Below, in pieces: positions 10,487 through 22,116 of a stretch of 64,000 nucleotides of DNA. Position numbers and translations under genes: made by a program. Below the pieces are notes generated by a model. It was not told the DNA's origin. It saw only the letters and a list, made by a program, of their open reading frames with translations, and made no database searches. This stretch comes from Erodium maritimum. Lineage: Eukaryota > Streptophyta > Magnoliopsida > Geraniales > Geraniaceae. The first letter of the stretch is position 1; the number at the start of each line of letters is the position of its first letter. The DNA lies in NCBI GenBank assembly GCA_963921825.1, contig OY997594.1, positions 11,351,001-11,415,000 on the forward strand. The letters run 5' to 3'.

Positions 10487-12412
10487 AATATTATAGGAAA
10501 AAAGTAAGAATAAAGAAAGAATGGGAGGAGATATGGTGAGGTGGGGTCAAGGCAAATGGGGAAGGTGAGGAAGTAGGAAGATTCATGGAGAGAGAGAAGT
10601 TTCTAACAAACACTGTACAGCATAATCATATTGCATATGTAGTGTATTGTGTATGGTATAGATATAGTATAAGACTAAAATATGCTTGGAATTAATTAAT
10701 TAAATAAAAAGGGGAGTGTAGATGTAGAGGAAGAGTAGTGTAGTGGGACCCAGAGAAGCCAAGTTGATGGGGTTCACATGAGTGTGGACCTTCTTTTGGA
10801 GAAGTTCATCCCCCCCTGAATTTTGCTGCTGACCACCAGCATGGCCTCTTCTCTCTCATCTTTTAGAATCATTTGATATGTCATTATTCATTATTTTACA
10901 ACTAGGATTATAATATTCATATTAATATTATAAATCAACCAGACCATAGCAATAGCATAGGATATGGTGGTGACTCAAAACCTGCTCTATTTGATTAGCT
11001 GTTGCTGCTTTTATTGGACCAATTGGAGAGCAGATATGCATTGGGTGTGAAAGGGAAGGCTTGGGATTACTTGTGTTTCAACTGTTTATTTGGTTCTAGT
11101 TATGGGAAGTGGGTCCTTGTGAGCAAGCAATGGCCGTGTCATGTGTTTGTGTATGGACGCTAACAATTTTGTTCTTACCATCACTTTTCTGCTTACGTGT
11201 CAACAAGTAAAAATTACTCATGACAGACTGTAGATAAATATATAAAAAAATTCAACAGAAATGGAGGGTTGATTTCTAGGTATACGTGGCTTAAGATTAT
11301 TGGTTGTGATCCGAACATAGGACTGGGCCTGGCCAGGTTCCAGGATTCAACATAAAAACCTCACCCATAATTTGCAAGCAACATGTACATTGTACAGTCC
11401 TTTTCTAAAATTAAAAGTCTCCCATTCCAGCCCCATTTCGGTCCGTATTTGCCTTTTGGGTTTATCTGTTTTGTTTTTACCTATTTTCCTTTGTTCATGC
11501 ATGCACTCTACAATAATAATACACACTTCGGCCCCTCATCTCTCATTATTTGTGCCACCAACCCATAATAGGCAAATTTAATGATTGGAGTCGTTTGTTT
11601 CATTCATTAATTTCACAATACCTGATTCAGTACATATATAATTATGGTTACCTAATTTTAACTCAATTATTTTCACTTGATATAGTGAACACATTTGTTT
11701 GTTTTGAAAATATCATTCTTAAAACATGTTTGTGTAGCTGTTACGTTTTTAAATACCATTGATGTATTTATGAAAAAAAAAGGTTTAAAACACATTTTCT
11801 TATTTTATGTGTGACTCGCCGACAATTCATATAATACAAATTGACTGTATTTTACTTTATCCCTTTCAATAATGAAACTTGAAAACAAATTTATATCATA
11901 GACATGATTGAACTGTTATTTTGATTTTTAACTATTTTTTTTTAATTTTGTAAACTACGAACAATTTAAATTTTACAAGTATATATCATAACATTGAGCT
12001 TATGTATTGTGAAATAACAAAATCATTAATGTGTGGAAGATAGATGTGATTGGACATAGACTTGCAAACAAATGAATTAATGAGGTACCGATGTACGTAG
12101 CAGCATGATGGATCTGGAATCTGTGGTGAGGCACATTCCTAATTCTATTTAACGATTTTTGAGATTTTCCATTTTAAGCGAATAATGGATAATATCGTAC
12201 GGAAAAGTCCTCTCGGTTCGTGAAGGAGCCCACACGGCATATACACGTGCAAGTGGATAGAACCGCTAACAAAGCGGTGGGTAATCTCACCTCGCTCGGA
12301 CGCGTGGTTTTAATGGGTTCGTCTTCGTACAATTATATATCTAAGTAAATGGGTCCCTCCTAAAATAATTCACATATTTTCATAATTGATGAATTATAAT
12401 CATTGTTTCATT
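10487..12412. other. upstream region of the RAV-like gene, AT-rich
   Basis: About 1.9 kb without recognisable TE ends or coding sequence. It is the likely location of distal regulatory sequence for the minus-strand gene. A CACGTG core lies near 12245, too far away to assign. The part from about 12180 to 12330 is more GC-rich and unidentified. Confidence 0.45.
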
Positions 12413-12414
12413 TG

Positions 12415-13410
12415 TTTTTTTTTTTCACTTCAAAGTTATAGATTTTATTCATAATCAATAAAGCGAGAGTACAAAAAAGGATTAGAATCCAAATTAAAAC
12501 AGACCGGAAACTCCAGTCGATTTAGGTTACTTCAACTTTTATAAATGAGGATTAACGGTAATAATATTCGAAGGAAAAGGACGTCCCCGTCTCGCACAAA
12601 GGGAAAAAACCTAGCCGTCATGGCTCCGTCCTCTCTCTCCTAAGAAAGTCCCTGAAGTCATGGTTGCCTATCATTCCTCTTGACAAGGCTGCTTCCCAGC
12701 CCTCGTTTGATCTTTACGGGATTCTGCAACTGACCCCCTCTTCACTCTACAACTCCAGTTGAGGAAGTTCCCGAGCCTTCGGTCTCCCTGATCCTTGAGG
12801 CTGGTTCAGCTACCAAGTTTTTCCAACCGGGATCCTCTGTCCCTCTTGGGATACCTGCCCGTCCCACTACACCGTTAGGTATAATGTTCAGGGTTACTAT
12901 TGGGCCCCTTCCTCGAGGTGAGGCGCCCTTAGGTACAGTGTGTAGGGTCAGAGGCGCAAAACCTGGTGGGATGGACACAGGGAAATCTTGATGTCCCAGT
13001 CTACCGTATACTGCTTGTCCTTCAAATCGTTTTGAAATTCCAACAATGAATTGTTGAAACGAGGGGCCCCGATCATTTTCCGGTGACACCCCCGAGCCAT
13101 TTGGCCAATCCTCCCATAGTTGAAGTAGAATATGGGAAGCTTGGTATAGGTTAAGGAGACCCGGAAGGGGTTCCGGAACTCCTTAAACCATAGCACCAGG
13201 TTTCCACACGAGGTGCAAAAACCGGGCCCTTACCGTCCCACCCCAACAGAGACCCCACTAGTCACACGGGACCTCCACGCAGGTACTTGGGGAAGCCCCC
13301 AGCGGTCTTTCTAGTGGTGTTAGTCCGGACCAGCGGTGGAAGGCCATGAGGTACCCAGAGCTACATGCAGTTCAAATCTGAAAGGTACCTAGCCATCAGG
13401 TCAATGTCCC
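12415..13410 (-). pseudogene. LINE ORF1 remnant with zinc-knuckle region, minus
   Basis: An 11-base T-run (12415-12425) marks the 3' end. Minus-strand frames give RVSLTYTKLPIFYFNYGRIG, the counterpart of RVWLTYTKLPLFYFNCGRIG on the plus strand near 28980. Downstream come PPGFAPLTLHTVPKGASPRG and DPGWKNL, also shared with the 27640-29690 copy. These are the DUF4283-like end and CCHC zinc-knuckle region of L1-type ORF1 proteins, which bind nucleic acid. A cysteine of the knuckle is replaced by Tyr (FNYG for FNCG). Frames are broken and no RT follows, so it is an ORF1-only or truncated copy. No target duplication was found. Confidence 0.65.
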
Positions 13411-13423
13411 TAAGGAAGGGAGG

Positions 13424-14770
13424 ATGGACATCAAAGCGCCAATGGACATTACCCCGGACCCATGCTTTAAATTTGGGCATGAAGGGAAATGCCTCACAAG
13501 CACTCTAGAGCGCAAAGATGTCGTACGGACAATTGGCGTTATAATTCGTACATACATCCCAATGAACAAGCCAACTTTTGCAAGTTTGGATGAAACTGAT
13601 AAGGAGTTTCTATTTTTTCAGTTAAGCCTAAGTGCATTACCTTTTCGTTCTCCATAGGATATTTATTTAGGTTCCTTATATAATTACTAATGTATTGCGT
13701 TTACTCAGTGTATGTACAAGTTCAAGGGCAGACAATACCACTACAACCTTCTAGATTTTATCATGGAAATGACCTCCAGTCGTTTTAGAGATTTGAAGCA
13801 TGATATCAAGAAATGGATTGACAAATGGGAGCTGAAGTACACAACCCTAGAGAACCTGAATCACGAGGTGCCCACGCCGCTCGAGTTCATTCAACGTGAG
13901 GACTAGTTCCTATGGCTTCACAGACGCTTCAAATCAACTGAATTCATAGTAAGAAATCTCCTACTCATTTCATAATGGATCCTTTGTTTTTAAAATTTTT
14001 GTTCTAGCAACTAACATTTTTTTTCTTCATACACTTAGAAATTGAGCGACTGTGGAATGACATCTCAAAAAAGAACCTTCTCTCTCACCATGAGGGTAGT
14101 AAAACACTCCATGATTGGGCCAAAGATAATCTTAAGCAGTCGTCCCTACTTCCACACTACGACGCATACATAGAGGCTTACCACAAGGAAAATGACCTCA
14201 ACGAACACAACAAAGAACGAGTGGTATATACTGCTTTCAATAAGTGTTATTGTATTTGTAGTTATATGAATAAAAATTTAGGTTTATTCTATTATGTTTT
14301 GTCGAGTCTCATAAAAACTTCTTGTTGTATATCAGGTACATGCCAAGAGAATTGTGAAGGAGGCCCGAGAGAGGTATTCAGACTCATAGGTGACCAAGTG
14401 CGAGGATTCATCCCCTACTGCCCCCAGGCCAATGAGTCTGGAGGAAGAGCTCCCCCATATCCAATAAATCTCGGGTAAACAACAGAAGGGTCAATTACAA
14501 TCTGGCATTGGGAAGGAAGTGAAGCTCCTAACGACGAGGAAAATAGAAGGTGGTGGCTGCTCCAATGCAAGATCTGTAAACTCGTCTAAGGAGATAGAGG
14601 AGTTGAAGACTCGCATTGCTGACCAACAGGCCATGTTCGCGCAACAAATAGAGGAACATCGTATATTGATGGAGGAGGAGCGCAAAGAGATGGGAAAAAT
14701 GCTTGTTGCACAAGTAGCACAACAAGCCAAGCTTCAAGAGATGTTTATAGTTTGGGAAACCTCCTAGCAA
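13424..14770 (+). pseudogene. CACTA (En/Spm) element Transposase_24-like remnant
   Basis: Plus-strand pieces resemble the plant 'PTTA/En/Spm' (Transposase_24) protein carried by CACTA elements. Piece one has a conserved block ending in RKDVVRTIGVIIRTYIPMNK. Piece two has YHYNLLDFIMEMTSSRFRD with an RFRDLKH core (13712-13906). Piece three is near 14041-14220 (KKNLLSHHEGSKTLHDWAKD). Piece four is a coiled-coil-like, Glu/Gln/Lys-rich C-terminus (14519-14767). They are separated by AT-rich gaps that may be introns or decay (13655-13710, 13915-14040, 14225-14335). The 38-bp array to the right fits the subterminal repeats of CACTA elements. No intact CACTA termini were seen, so it is truncated and inactive. 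Confidence 0.65.
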
Positions 14771-15069
14771 GCTGTCATCCCTTCATCAACCAATCCGTCT
14801 TCGACATCCCCTTATTCAACCCCCTAGTAGTAACTTCATTTCTCAACACTTTACATCCAAACATTATTTATTTGGATGTGTTTATTAATTGTTTAGTACC
14901 GTTTTGTTATATTTGTCGTGGACTACTGTAGAACAAATAATGTATTGTGCTGTATTGAAACATTTTCTAGTCTATGTGCATTTTTTATTATTATCACAGG
15001 TACATGTACAAGCCCATATAGGGTACAATGCACGATTGGGTGCAATATTTCCAAAATGTTTTTTTTTCT

Positions 15070-15265
15070 GGTTCTGGACAACATTTTCCCGATGGATGAC
15101 ATTCATGGGTAATGTGTAGTACTTCGCCAACAAACAACATCCATGGGTAAGGTTTAGTAATTCACCAACGGATAGCATCCGTGGGTAAGGTGAAGTACTT
15201 TACCAGCGTATATTATCCGTGGGTAAGGTGTAGTACTTCACCAACGGATCCTATATGTGGCTAAG
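15070..15265. repeat. 38-bp tandem array, probable CACTA subterminal repeats
   Basis: Units beginning GGGTAAGGTGTAGTACTTCA recur at 15107, 15145, 15183 and 15221, with a partial at 15259, each exactly 38 bp apart and mutually diverged. Each contains an inverted motif ACGGAT...ATCCGT. CACTA transposases bind subterminal repeats, so the location right after the Transposase_24 remnant fits. Degenerate versions of the motif continue to about 15410. Confidence 0.75.
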
Positions 15266-15424
15266 TTTTTGTCCTTATCGATATATATTCTGGTTAGTTG
15301 GTCAAAATCTTTGCCCACGCGACCAGGACGACGGATCTTGGCCGATGGATGCATCCGTCAGCTAAGAAGTTGGTCGATGGATAGTACATCCTACGTAACG
15401 GATGACGGGCCCGGGAACTGGCCG

Positions 15425-17065
15425 ATCTTGGGTCAATAGGGGATCAAAGACATGTTCCCCTACTCCCGTGGTTGTTAGGACTGGCTAACACCAGGTGTCC
15501 AACATAGTTGAAACCAAAGCAATGGTCTGGCAGGCGTTCATATGAAATACATAATAAAGTCCGTACTTTAGATTAAGAAATCCGGAACCACAACTGGCTC
15601 TAGAGAGGGAGACATACATCCACCCGCACTCTGATATGCATGAAGCCCCTTAACTCATACCATCCACATCGTCTTCCAGTTCAAGACAAATGCCAAAAGC
15701 GCTCCCGAATAGGAAGCCAACACCCCAATTTCAAGCTCCCATTGGTAAGTTCGAGATACGAGACCACACCGAGAAGTGTGTGAATATGACATTTCGAGGC
15801 CTCATCTGGGGCCTTAGGTCCGCAAAAAGCACTAGGGAGCAACATAATGCCTACTGTTCCTCGGCTAGCACCCGAGCCCATCTTTTTACAGCCCGAAAGA
15901 ATAAACCCAAAACGTCGCCCTCTGTAGGATGGGCTTCCAGTTCCTTAAGTTTCCATAAGTTACTAAGCTAGTCGAACAGGGATATCAAGAATAAAGTCTT
16001 TGTCGTTAAATCCGTTGTTACTACCACATAGGCAAAATTAAGACCACACCCGTAAATATTCGCCGGGGAACCACCACCTCTGTAATGGATATTCCTCCCA
16101 TCCGACCCCCCAAATCTTCCATGTTAGGGTGTTTGTTGTACTCCTCCCTAAAAGGTTTCTTTCCGCGAGCCTACTAACATTGTTGACTCTGACCCCCCGG
16201 TCCTACATGTAAAAATGCTCCAAGACCCAGTCCGCCCTAACTAGGACCATCTTGTCTCGGTAGCGCAAAGTGGAATCCTCATAAGCCTGATTCACCATGT
16301 TTGGGGCCGCGACTTCTTGGCCCAAAATGACCCGAGCCCAACGGGCCTTGTCCAAATTAAACGAGACACGCCCACTACGACTCGTCCCATCTATGAAGCA
16401 AAGGCCCGCCTGATTAGAAGAAGCCCTAGGGAGTCCATGTCATCCCTGACACCGCCAACGACTTGACACACCCTAGGTTGGAACCCCAAGTCGTTGTGTC
16501 GCCACCGACGAGACAGCTAGTTCTTGCCCAACATGTTTCGTCTGTTCCTTCAGGAAATCTGATTCCTCTCGCCACTAGTATCTTCGTATCCCCATTCGTG
16601 GATCCCTCATCACCCATTGACCCCCACCTCTGACCTCGAATTCTTGACCCTGGCCTCTGATTTGCATCATTTCCGAAGAGGGATTTGAAAATATGAGGGA
16701 GGAGAAGAACCTGTGAACATGAGCTCTGGAGGGACAAGGAGATCGGGCGAGGTTGAAAAGGACGAGGGCCCCTCATTGGAGTCCACCTAAGTATCCTCAG
16801 ACGATCCAGGAGAATCCCTTGACGGGATCCCCTACCACCCAATCGTGTCGTCAGATTCACACCATTTTTACCATCGCCTGGGTAGAGAATATCAGTCCCA
16901 CCGCTCCTATCCCAAGGCAAGGTGGGGATGAGGGGCGAGACAATAAGGGTACGCCATGAGAGACCGAAGGAAGGACGGAACATCCGATCTTATGCTTATT
17001 GTCCTTGTCACCTGAGCATTGGAAGTCGAAGTTAGATTCTAATCCTAAAGAAGGAGCGAGCACTT
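15425..17065 (-). pseudogene. degraded LINE ORF1-type remnant, minus
   Basis: GC-rich, frame-broken sequence. The part near 15700-15780 aligns with 23350-23420 ('AACACCCC...' then 'GGGACCAAACTGAGAA' against 'CGAGACCACACCGAGAA'). In reverse complement it also aligns with 57385-57430 inside the ORF1-only element. The longest minus frame (16426-16983) covers the putative N-terminal region. No catalytic domain is present. Its right edge meets the AT-rich target of the LINE at 17126-18355. Confidence 0.55.
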
Positions 17066-17110
17066 TACTAAAATTTCAACTTAATTTCTTTTGTAAACAC
17101 AATTATTTCG

Positions 17111-18370
17111 CATATAGTAATATAATTTTTTTTGAAGAAAACATGTTTTTTTTATAGTAAATACGAGGTATTTTATTTAAATGTCGGCAATAAGGATCCG
17201 ATGAAATGGCTCCGGTATAAACCCTCCCTACCATTCCCAAATAGGGGATGAACAGGCCGCCTTAGCAAGCCAAGCCAGTGAGCCGCTTTGTTCGCTGTCC
17301 ATTTTACAAAATGAGTTGCACGTTCTCGAGTCTGGATATAAGGGAAATGCAATCGCTAGCGACTATCCTTATAGGAGAAGACAATCTTCCTTGTTTGTTG
17401 ATCATATCGACTATGACCTTACAATCACTTCGACTGTTGACTTTCTGTTGTGGCCTTTGGGTTGCCCATTGTAGCGCATCTCTTATGGCATAGGCCTCCA
17501 CCAATCCTGGATCTTGGGGACCCCGGAAGGAGGAGTATCTTGCCTTCATGATTCGGCTTGTATCGTCTCTACACACCCAGCATGTACCTACGTGTCCTGT
17601 TGCTGCGAAGAGTGCTCCGTCCGTATTAATATCCCAAGAGCCCTGGGGTGAGTAGGACCATCTGGTTTCTGCTCCCTGACCCACTGGATTATGGGTAGAG
17701 TGTGCAAGCCACTGCCGAGATTTTGCTTCCACCCTACCTGCATTCAGACATGTGGTCGAGTAGTGGGTTGAGTTTGCTACCGGTGTAATGTCATCCCACA
17801 CTTTCCTGTTTCTTGCCTTCCAGATTTCCCATATAAGAAACCTACTTCTCCCCTTTATCCGGAGGGTTTATGTGTAACGTGTCTCGTAGCCATTCGATAA
17901 AATCTCCTTCTTCATTGGAGAGGGACATACCGCTCCTCCTCCAGCAAGCTGCAGCCACCGGGCATTTGACCAATAGATGCATTTCTGATTCCTCCCCCCC
18001 CCCTTACAGACAGGACATGTCGTCACTACGTCTACCCTTTTGGATCGAAGTCTAATTGCCACTTGGAGGCATCCTGCGCAGGATCGCCAAAAAAATTCCA
18101 AACTTTTGGAAGGACATCCAGTCCCCAAATAGTCGGCCAGATGTCTGAGGAAATGACTGGGAATGGATGTCTTTAATTGAGCAAGCCATAAGCCGACTTG
18201 ACTGAGCACTGTCCTAATTGTTCTTCTGACCAGTGCCACGATTCTGAACTTGCCGTGGTACTAATTGACACCGACAGAATGGTAAGATTATCCCTTTCAT
18301 CGAAGAGCTCCTGAATCTTCCCCTCATCCCAATTCTTAGAATTTGGTCTCAAAAACATGTAGTAATATAA
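17111..18370 (-). mobile_element. 5'-truncated LINE, ORF2 3' end, with target duplication
   Basis: CATATAGTAATATAA (17111-17125) and CATGTAGTAATATAA (18356-18370) match at 14 of 15 bases, and a T-run (17126-17133) lies inside the left one, so the insert is 17126-18355, minus. It carries the zf-RVT-type region (FFWRSCAGCLQVAIRLRSKR, CPVCK, about 17990-18100) and a C-terminal RNase H. RNase H residues visible are DINTDG, VEAYAIRDAL and SDCKVIVDM, then after a frameshift TANKAAHWLA, ending ...LIADI at 17177. The same ending (LADI) and 3' sequence occur in the LINE at 34129-38718, so they are one family. A run of 10 C (17994-18003; G in sense) breaks the zf-RVT frame. Confidence 0.85.
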
Positions 18371-18965
18371 AGGGTTTACCATCTCACTACCCTAAAAATA
18401 GTTAAATTGCATCCCACTACCCTAAAATAGTTAAGTGGTACCCCACTACCCTAAAAATTCTTAAATTTCATCTCACTACCCTAAAAATAATTTGTGGCAC
18501 CTCACTACCCTAACTATGCATTTTTGTTGCAGTTTAGTACCTGTCGTCAAGCTGACATTCATTTTTGGATGGAAAATGGTCATGTTCCTGGCACATGGCC
18601 TTAACTTTGTTAAAAATGACAAAATTACCCTTTTATTTCAGCCCCCATTTTCTCTTACTCAGCCCCTTTTCTGATTTTTTGGGAGCTGAAAGAAAAGGGT
18701 AGTTTTGTCATTTTTTAAAAGTTAGGGTCATGTGCTAGACACATGACCATTTTCCATCCAGAAATGGATGTCAAGTTGACGGCGGGTACTAAACTGCAAC
18801 AAAAATGCATAGTTAGGGTAGTGAGGTGCCACAAACTATTTTTAGGGTACTGAGATGAAATTTAAGAATTTTTAGGGTAGTGAGGTGCCACTTAACTATT
18901 TTAGGGTAGTGTGATGCAATTTAACTATTTTTAGGATAGTGAGATGAAATTTACCCTAATATAAA
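18363..18965. mobile_element. foldback MITE, MULE-like, 9-bp duplication
   Basis: TAATATAAA flanks the element at 18363-18371 and 18957-18965. The 585-bp body (18372-18956) is almost one large inverted repeat: the left arm (GGGTTTACCATCTCACTACC...) matches the reverse complement of the right arm (GGGTAAATTTCATCTCACTA...) for roughly 280 bases with scattered mismatches. Inside each arm a 'ctcactaccctaaaaa' module is repeated four to five times. No coding sequence is present. A 9-bp duplication is typical of Mutator-like elements. Transcription through it would give a long hairpin. Confidence 0.88.
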
Positions 18966-19938
18966 TATTAAAGCCTTAACATGCATCTCGTGGGCGGCCA
19001 TTGTAAAGAAAACAATTGCGGGTACTAAACTATAGTGAACTAGCACATGACAGCAATGCAAGGTCCAATGTTTGGCACCGTGATTGGTTAGAACAAGTTT
19101 ACATTTATCTTAATATTTAAATCCCAAGAGCAGATTAATTTTTGTATTTCGATTGGTTCGTAGCTTTCCACATTTAGAAAGAGCTAACAGAATCTTGATC
19201 CAAGTGGGTAAGGCCTGTTTGGCTGTATCTCTCTGGTTCCATGATGTCTTCTAATACGTCACTCTATTTTCATCTTACTCTTTTCTGTTTCGGCCTTCCC
19301 TTCCATGAGCTAATTTTTAATTAATTAGTGAAATTTACTTAAAAATTAATGTTATCTCTCGAGTGCTTACTTAATTATGGATCCCACTACAACTAGAGAA
19401 GAGTCGGCTGTGTTTTTTTTATATAAAAGTAAATAGGTTAAACGTGGGAACTATATAATTAAATATTGTGGGACTCATTACCTAATTACACGGATAACAC
19501 ACGAAAAGCTAAAGCCCAAGCGGAGAGAGGATTTTAGTTATCGTGTAAATGTAAAGTTTTATTTTATATATCAACAGATAAGAAAAGTGAGGCATTAAGT
19601 ACTCAACTAATTGTGTTTCCACGTCAAGTCCAAGCTTTTAGAATCAAATCCAATCTATGTCATGATAGAGGAGAATAATTTCCGGTTGAACTACACGGCT
19701 CTCTTTTGACGATTTCGATCCGAGCCTCTTACCTTAAAAAAATATACTAAGGTAAATTGATCCTATAAGTCTATTGGGACCAACAAATCAGTTGGGATGC
19801 CATCATCGGAAATCCAATTGGGTTAGTGCCCGTATGAATCGAGAGATAGAATACGTGCTTATCTTCATTTAATTTATTAAGCAACATAAGCTTATAAATT
19901 GTTTCATGTGGGATTAGTGTTACCACTTTCTGGACTTA
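18966..19938. other. AT-rich intergenic DNA
   Basis: No gene, RNA or bounded repeat recognised. The left end is the AT-rich target shared by the neighbouring LINE and MITE insertions. Confidence 0.5.
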
Positions 19939-20605
19939 GAGCATTTCTAATGGTTAGACACTGTGCAGTGTCTAATCATTGTTTTTGGCTTCCAGACACT
20001 GCTCCTCCAATGGTAGTATCTACGCAGTGTCAGGAGCAGTGTCTACACAGTTTTAGTTAATTAAAAAAACACCCAAATATTTGTGACACTTTTAATTAAA
20101 CCCAAATACGAATTGCATAACTATTTTTTTATTACAAACAAAATAGAAATTACATTAACGTTGCTGATTAATATTTAATTGCGGCCGCCATCTCCAAATT
20201 TTGCCCAAATGTGTTCGATGAGATCATCGTGGAGTTGGTGATGAACATTCCGATCCCGAATCCTTGCTCTATGGCCCAGGATACTCTCGTTGGTCACCGC
20301 TGGGGGTGGTCCTCTACGTACGGTGTGGTCCGGGACAACAAGATCTGCAAGCGGATCAGTGGGCCACGGCCTACGCTCATCCTCAACGATCATGTTGTGT
20401 AGGATCACACAAGCAGTCATGATAACTGCGAGTGAGCCCCTATCCCACATTCGACCCGGGCGAGTAACGATGTGAAACCGGGCCTGTAGAACTCCAAACG
20501 CTCGTTCGATGTCCTTCCTACACGCCTCTTGGTATCTAGCAAAGCATCGTTGTTTCAGCGTTTGTGGAGCAGGTATGGACTTCACAAATGTTGCCCAACC
20601 CCATC
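19939..20605 (-). mobile_element. truncated PIF/Harbinger DNA transposon
   Basis: The left end GAGCATTTCTAATGG follows TTA, the expected kind of 3-bp target, and resembles the terminus of the complete Harbinger at 30393 (GAGCATGTACATTG). Several CAGTGTCT-type subterminal motifs occur at 19960-20055 in both orientations. The transposase fragment lies at 20175-20605. The right part is missing, where unrelated GC-rich sequence begins at about 20606. Confidence 0.75.
20175..20605 (-). pseudogene. PIF/Harbinger transposase, C-terminal fragment
   Basis: The minus frame reads WATFVKSIPAPQTLKQRCFA, then RYQEACRKDIERAFGVLQ, ACVILHNMIVEDER and ends in HHQLHDDLIEHIWAKFGDGG. This is the C-terminal third of the plant Harbinger DDE transposase (Plant_tran, ALP1-like). 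It includes the third catalytic acid (E of RKDIERAFG) and the conserved ILHNMIVEDER block. The catalytic domain upstream is lost at the breakpoint near 20605, so it cannot be active. The frame that remains is open for 136 codons, more conserved than most TE sequence around it. Confidence 0.85.
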
Positions 20606-22116
20606 TCCAGTTTGTTTCGTCATTGTGTGCCGCCTACCCCGTCTCTCTTCTCGGGACTCGAAAATCTCTGTTTCCAACCAATTTGTCAAATCCGTCCTCG
20701 TGCCCCCTCGATCCACATGTCAAGAATCGTTTCCCCTCACTCTACCACTGTAATCCCGATCATGTCCCAGCTGCACTCGCTACCAACCCCTCTCGGTATC
20801 ATGTTTCCAGCTACATCCCGTGAATTCCTCAAGCAAATCCGACCAAAGAAGACGAGAGACTGTCTACCTCGCCCTCCAAATGCAACGCGATTTCTACCCT
20901 CCAGTCCTGAGCCTCCACCCGCTATGATGATGAAATGGACTGTCGACCCCGCCTTGCCTATGTTGGAGGAATCTGAAGGGATGTCTATGATCCTCACTTC
21001 CATTGATGTCGAGGCGAACTACTATGGGGTTCATCTCTACCCCAACCCTTTGGTAACCTACCCATCACCATCGGCCATTACTCACCTCCTGAATCCTACG
21101 ATCCGATCATTGAAAATCGTCGTTGGACCTGCTGCACATACCGACCCTCCCCGATCCAAAGAGGAGGGAGTAACGGAGCATCATTCCTAGTCCTCGACAT
21201 GATGGTAATGACCCCCTCCTTAGGCAATTCAATCTAGCCTCCTTACACGTTCCACCACCTAACTTGCCGACGAGACCTCCCACGAGCACCCACGAAGGTT
21301 ACAACAGAAGACTCTCGCGGGGTTGGGAATTCTACAAGGTGGAGCCAACCTGGTAGGATGGAGAACCAATCACCACAACCAGCACCGGCCTCCCGATCAC
21401 CCCGGATATCCTATCTCTGGCCCTCTAGCCAGCGAGGATGGACAACCGGGACCTCAACCCACGATCTCATGCCTAAGCTGAGAGCGTGTCCTTGGAGTTG
21501 AAAGCACTCTTGCCTCGGCTTGGTACCATTGTTCCATACCCCGAGGGAACCATGACCAAGCGAGTCTGGTGTAACCCAAGACCTCCTACCTAATCAAGGG
21601 GAGCATGTTGCGTATCCCAACGCCTGAACACTCCATGAAATAGGGCTTCAGACTAGCTGGGTATCTCAAGGGAAATGATTTCTCTACGGCCTCACCTAAG
21701 AGCTTGAGCGACCCACCGAGCATCGAAGCGTGTATAGGGATGCAAGCCTCGCCCTGACACATCGATGCAAGTCCGATGACCCTATCCCCCCTTTTTTTGG
21801 AGTTCTCCTTGGCTACCCGTTATTCCCTCAACCGCCCGGGATCCTTCAGTGCATGAAGCTTCATGTCGAGTCAGACAATGAGTACTATGAGCTAAAACAA
21901 AGTAGCATTCCGTATGGATAGTCCATTTTTAGCCTGTCCCAGAAATAGTCGGGTATATTGTTATAGGGTTAGCGTCGGGTACATATGGGTCACGACTCAA
22001 ATCTCTCCCTTTTATTTCATCTATCTTAGTTGCATGTTAATTCATTCCATTACCCTCTGGGAGTGGTGTCTGTAAACTTTTCAAATTATCAATAAAGTTC
22101 CCCGTATGCTAAAAAA
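20606..22116 (+). pseudogene. degraded GC-rich non-LTR retroposon remnant
   Basis: GC-rich sequence with a 208-codon plus frame (20564-21190) that overruns the Harbinger breakpoint, then broken frames, then an AT-rich tail ending in an A-run at 22111-22116. Composition and layout match the other ORF1-type elements, but no domain is recognised and no target duplication was found. The strand is inferred from the A-run. Confidence 0.35.

Noticed and set aside
15070-15265. Regular repeats that might suggest a CRISPR array
   Set aside because: Units are contiguous with no spacers, diverged, and lie in plant DNA beside a CACTA transposase remnant.
19189-19199. AGAATCTTGAT, the first 11 bases of mature miR172
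   Set aside because: The following bases differ and no complementary arm for a hairpin is nearby; a chance match.
20564-21190. 208-codon plus-strand open frame
   Set aside because: It begins inside the antisense of the Harbinger transposase and crosses the breakpoint, so it cannot be one ancestral gene.
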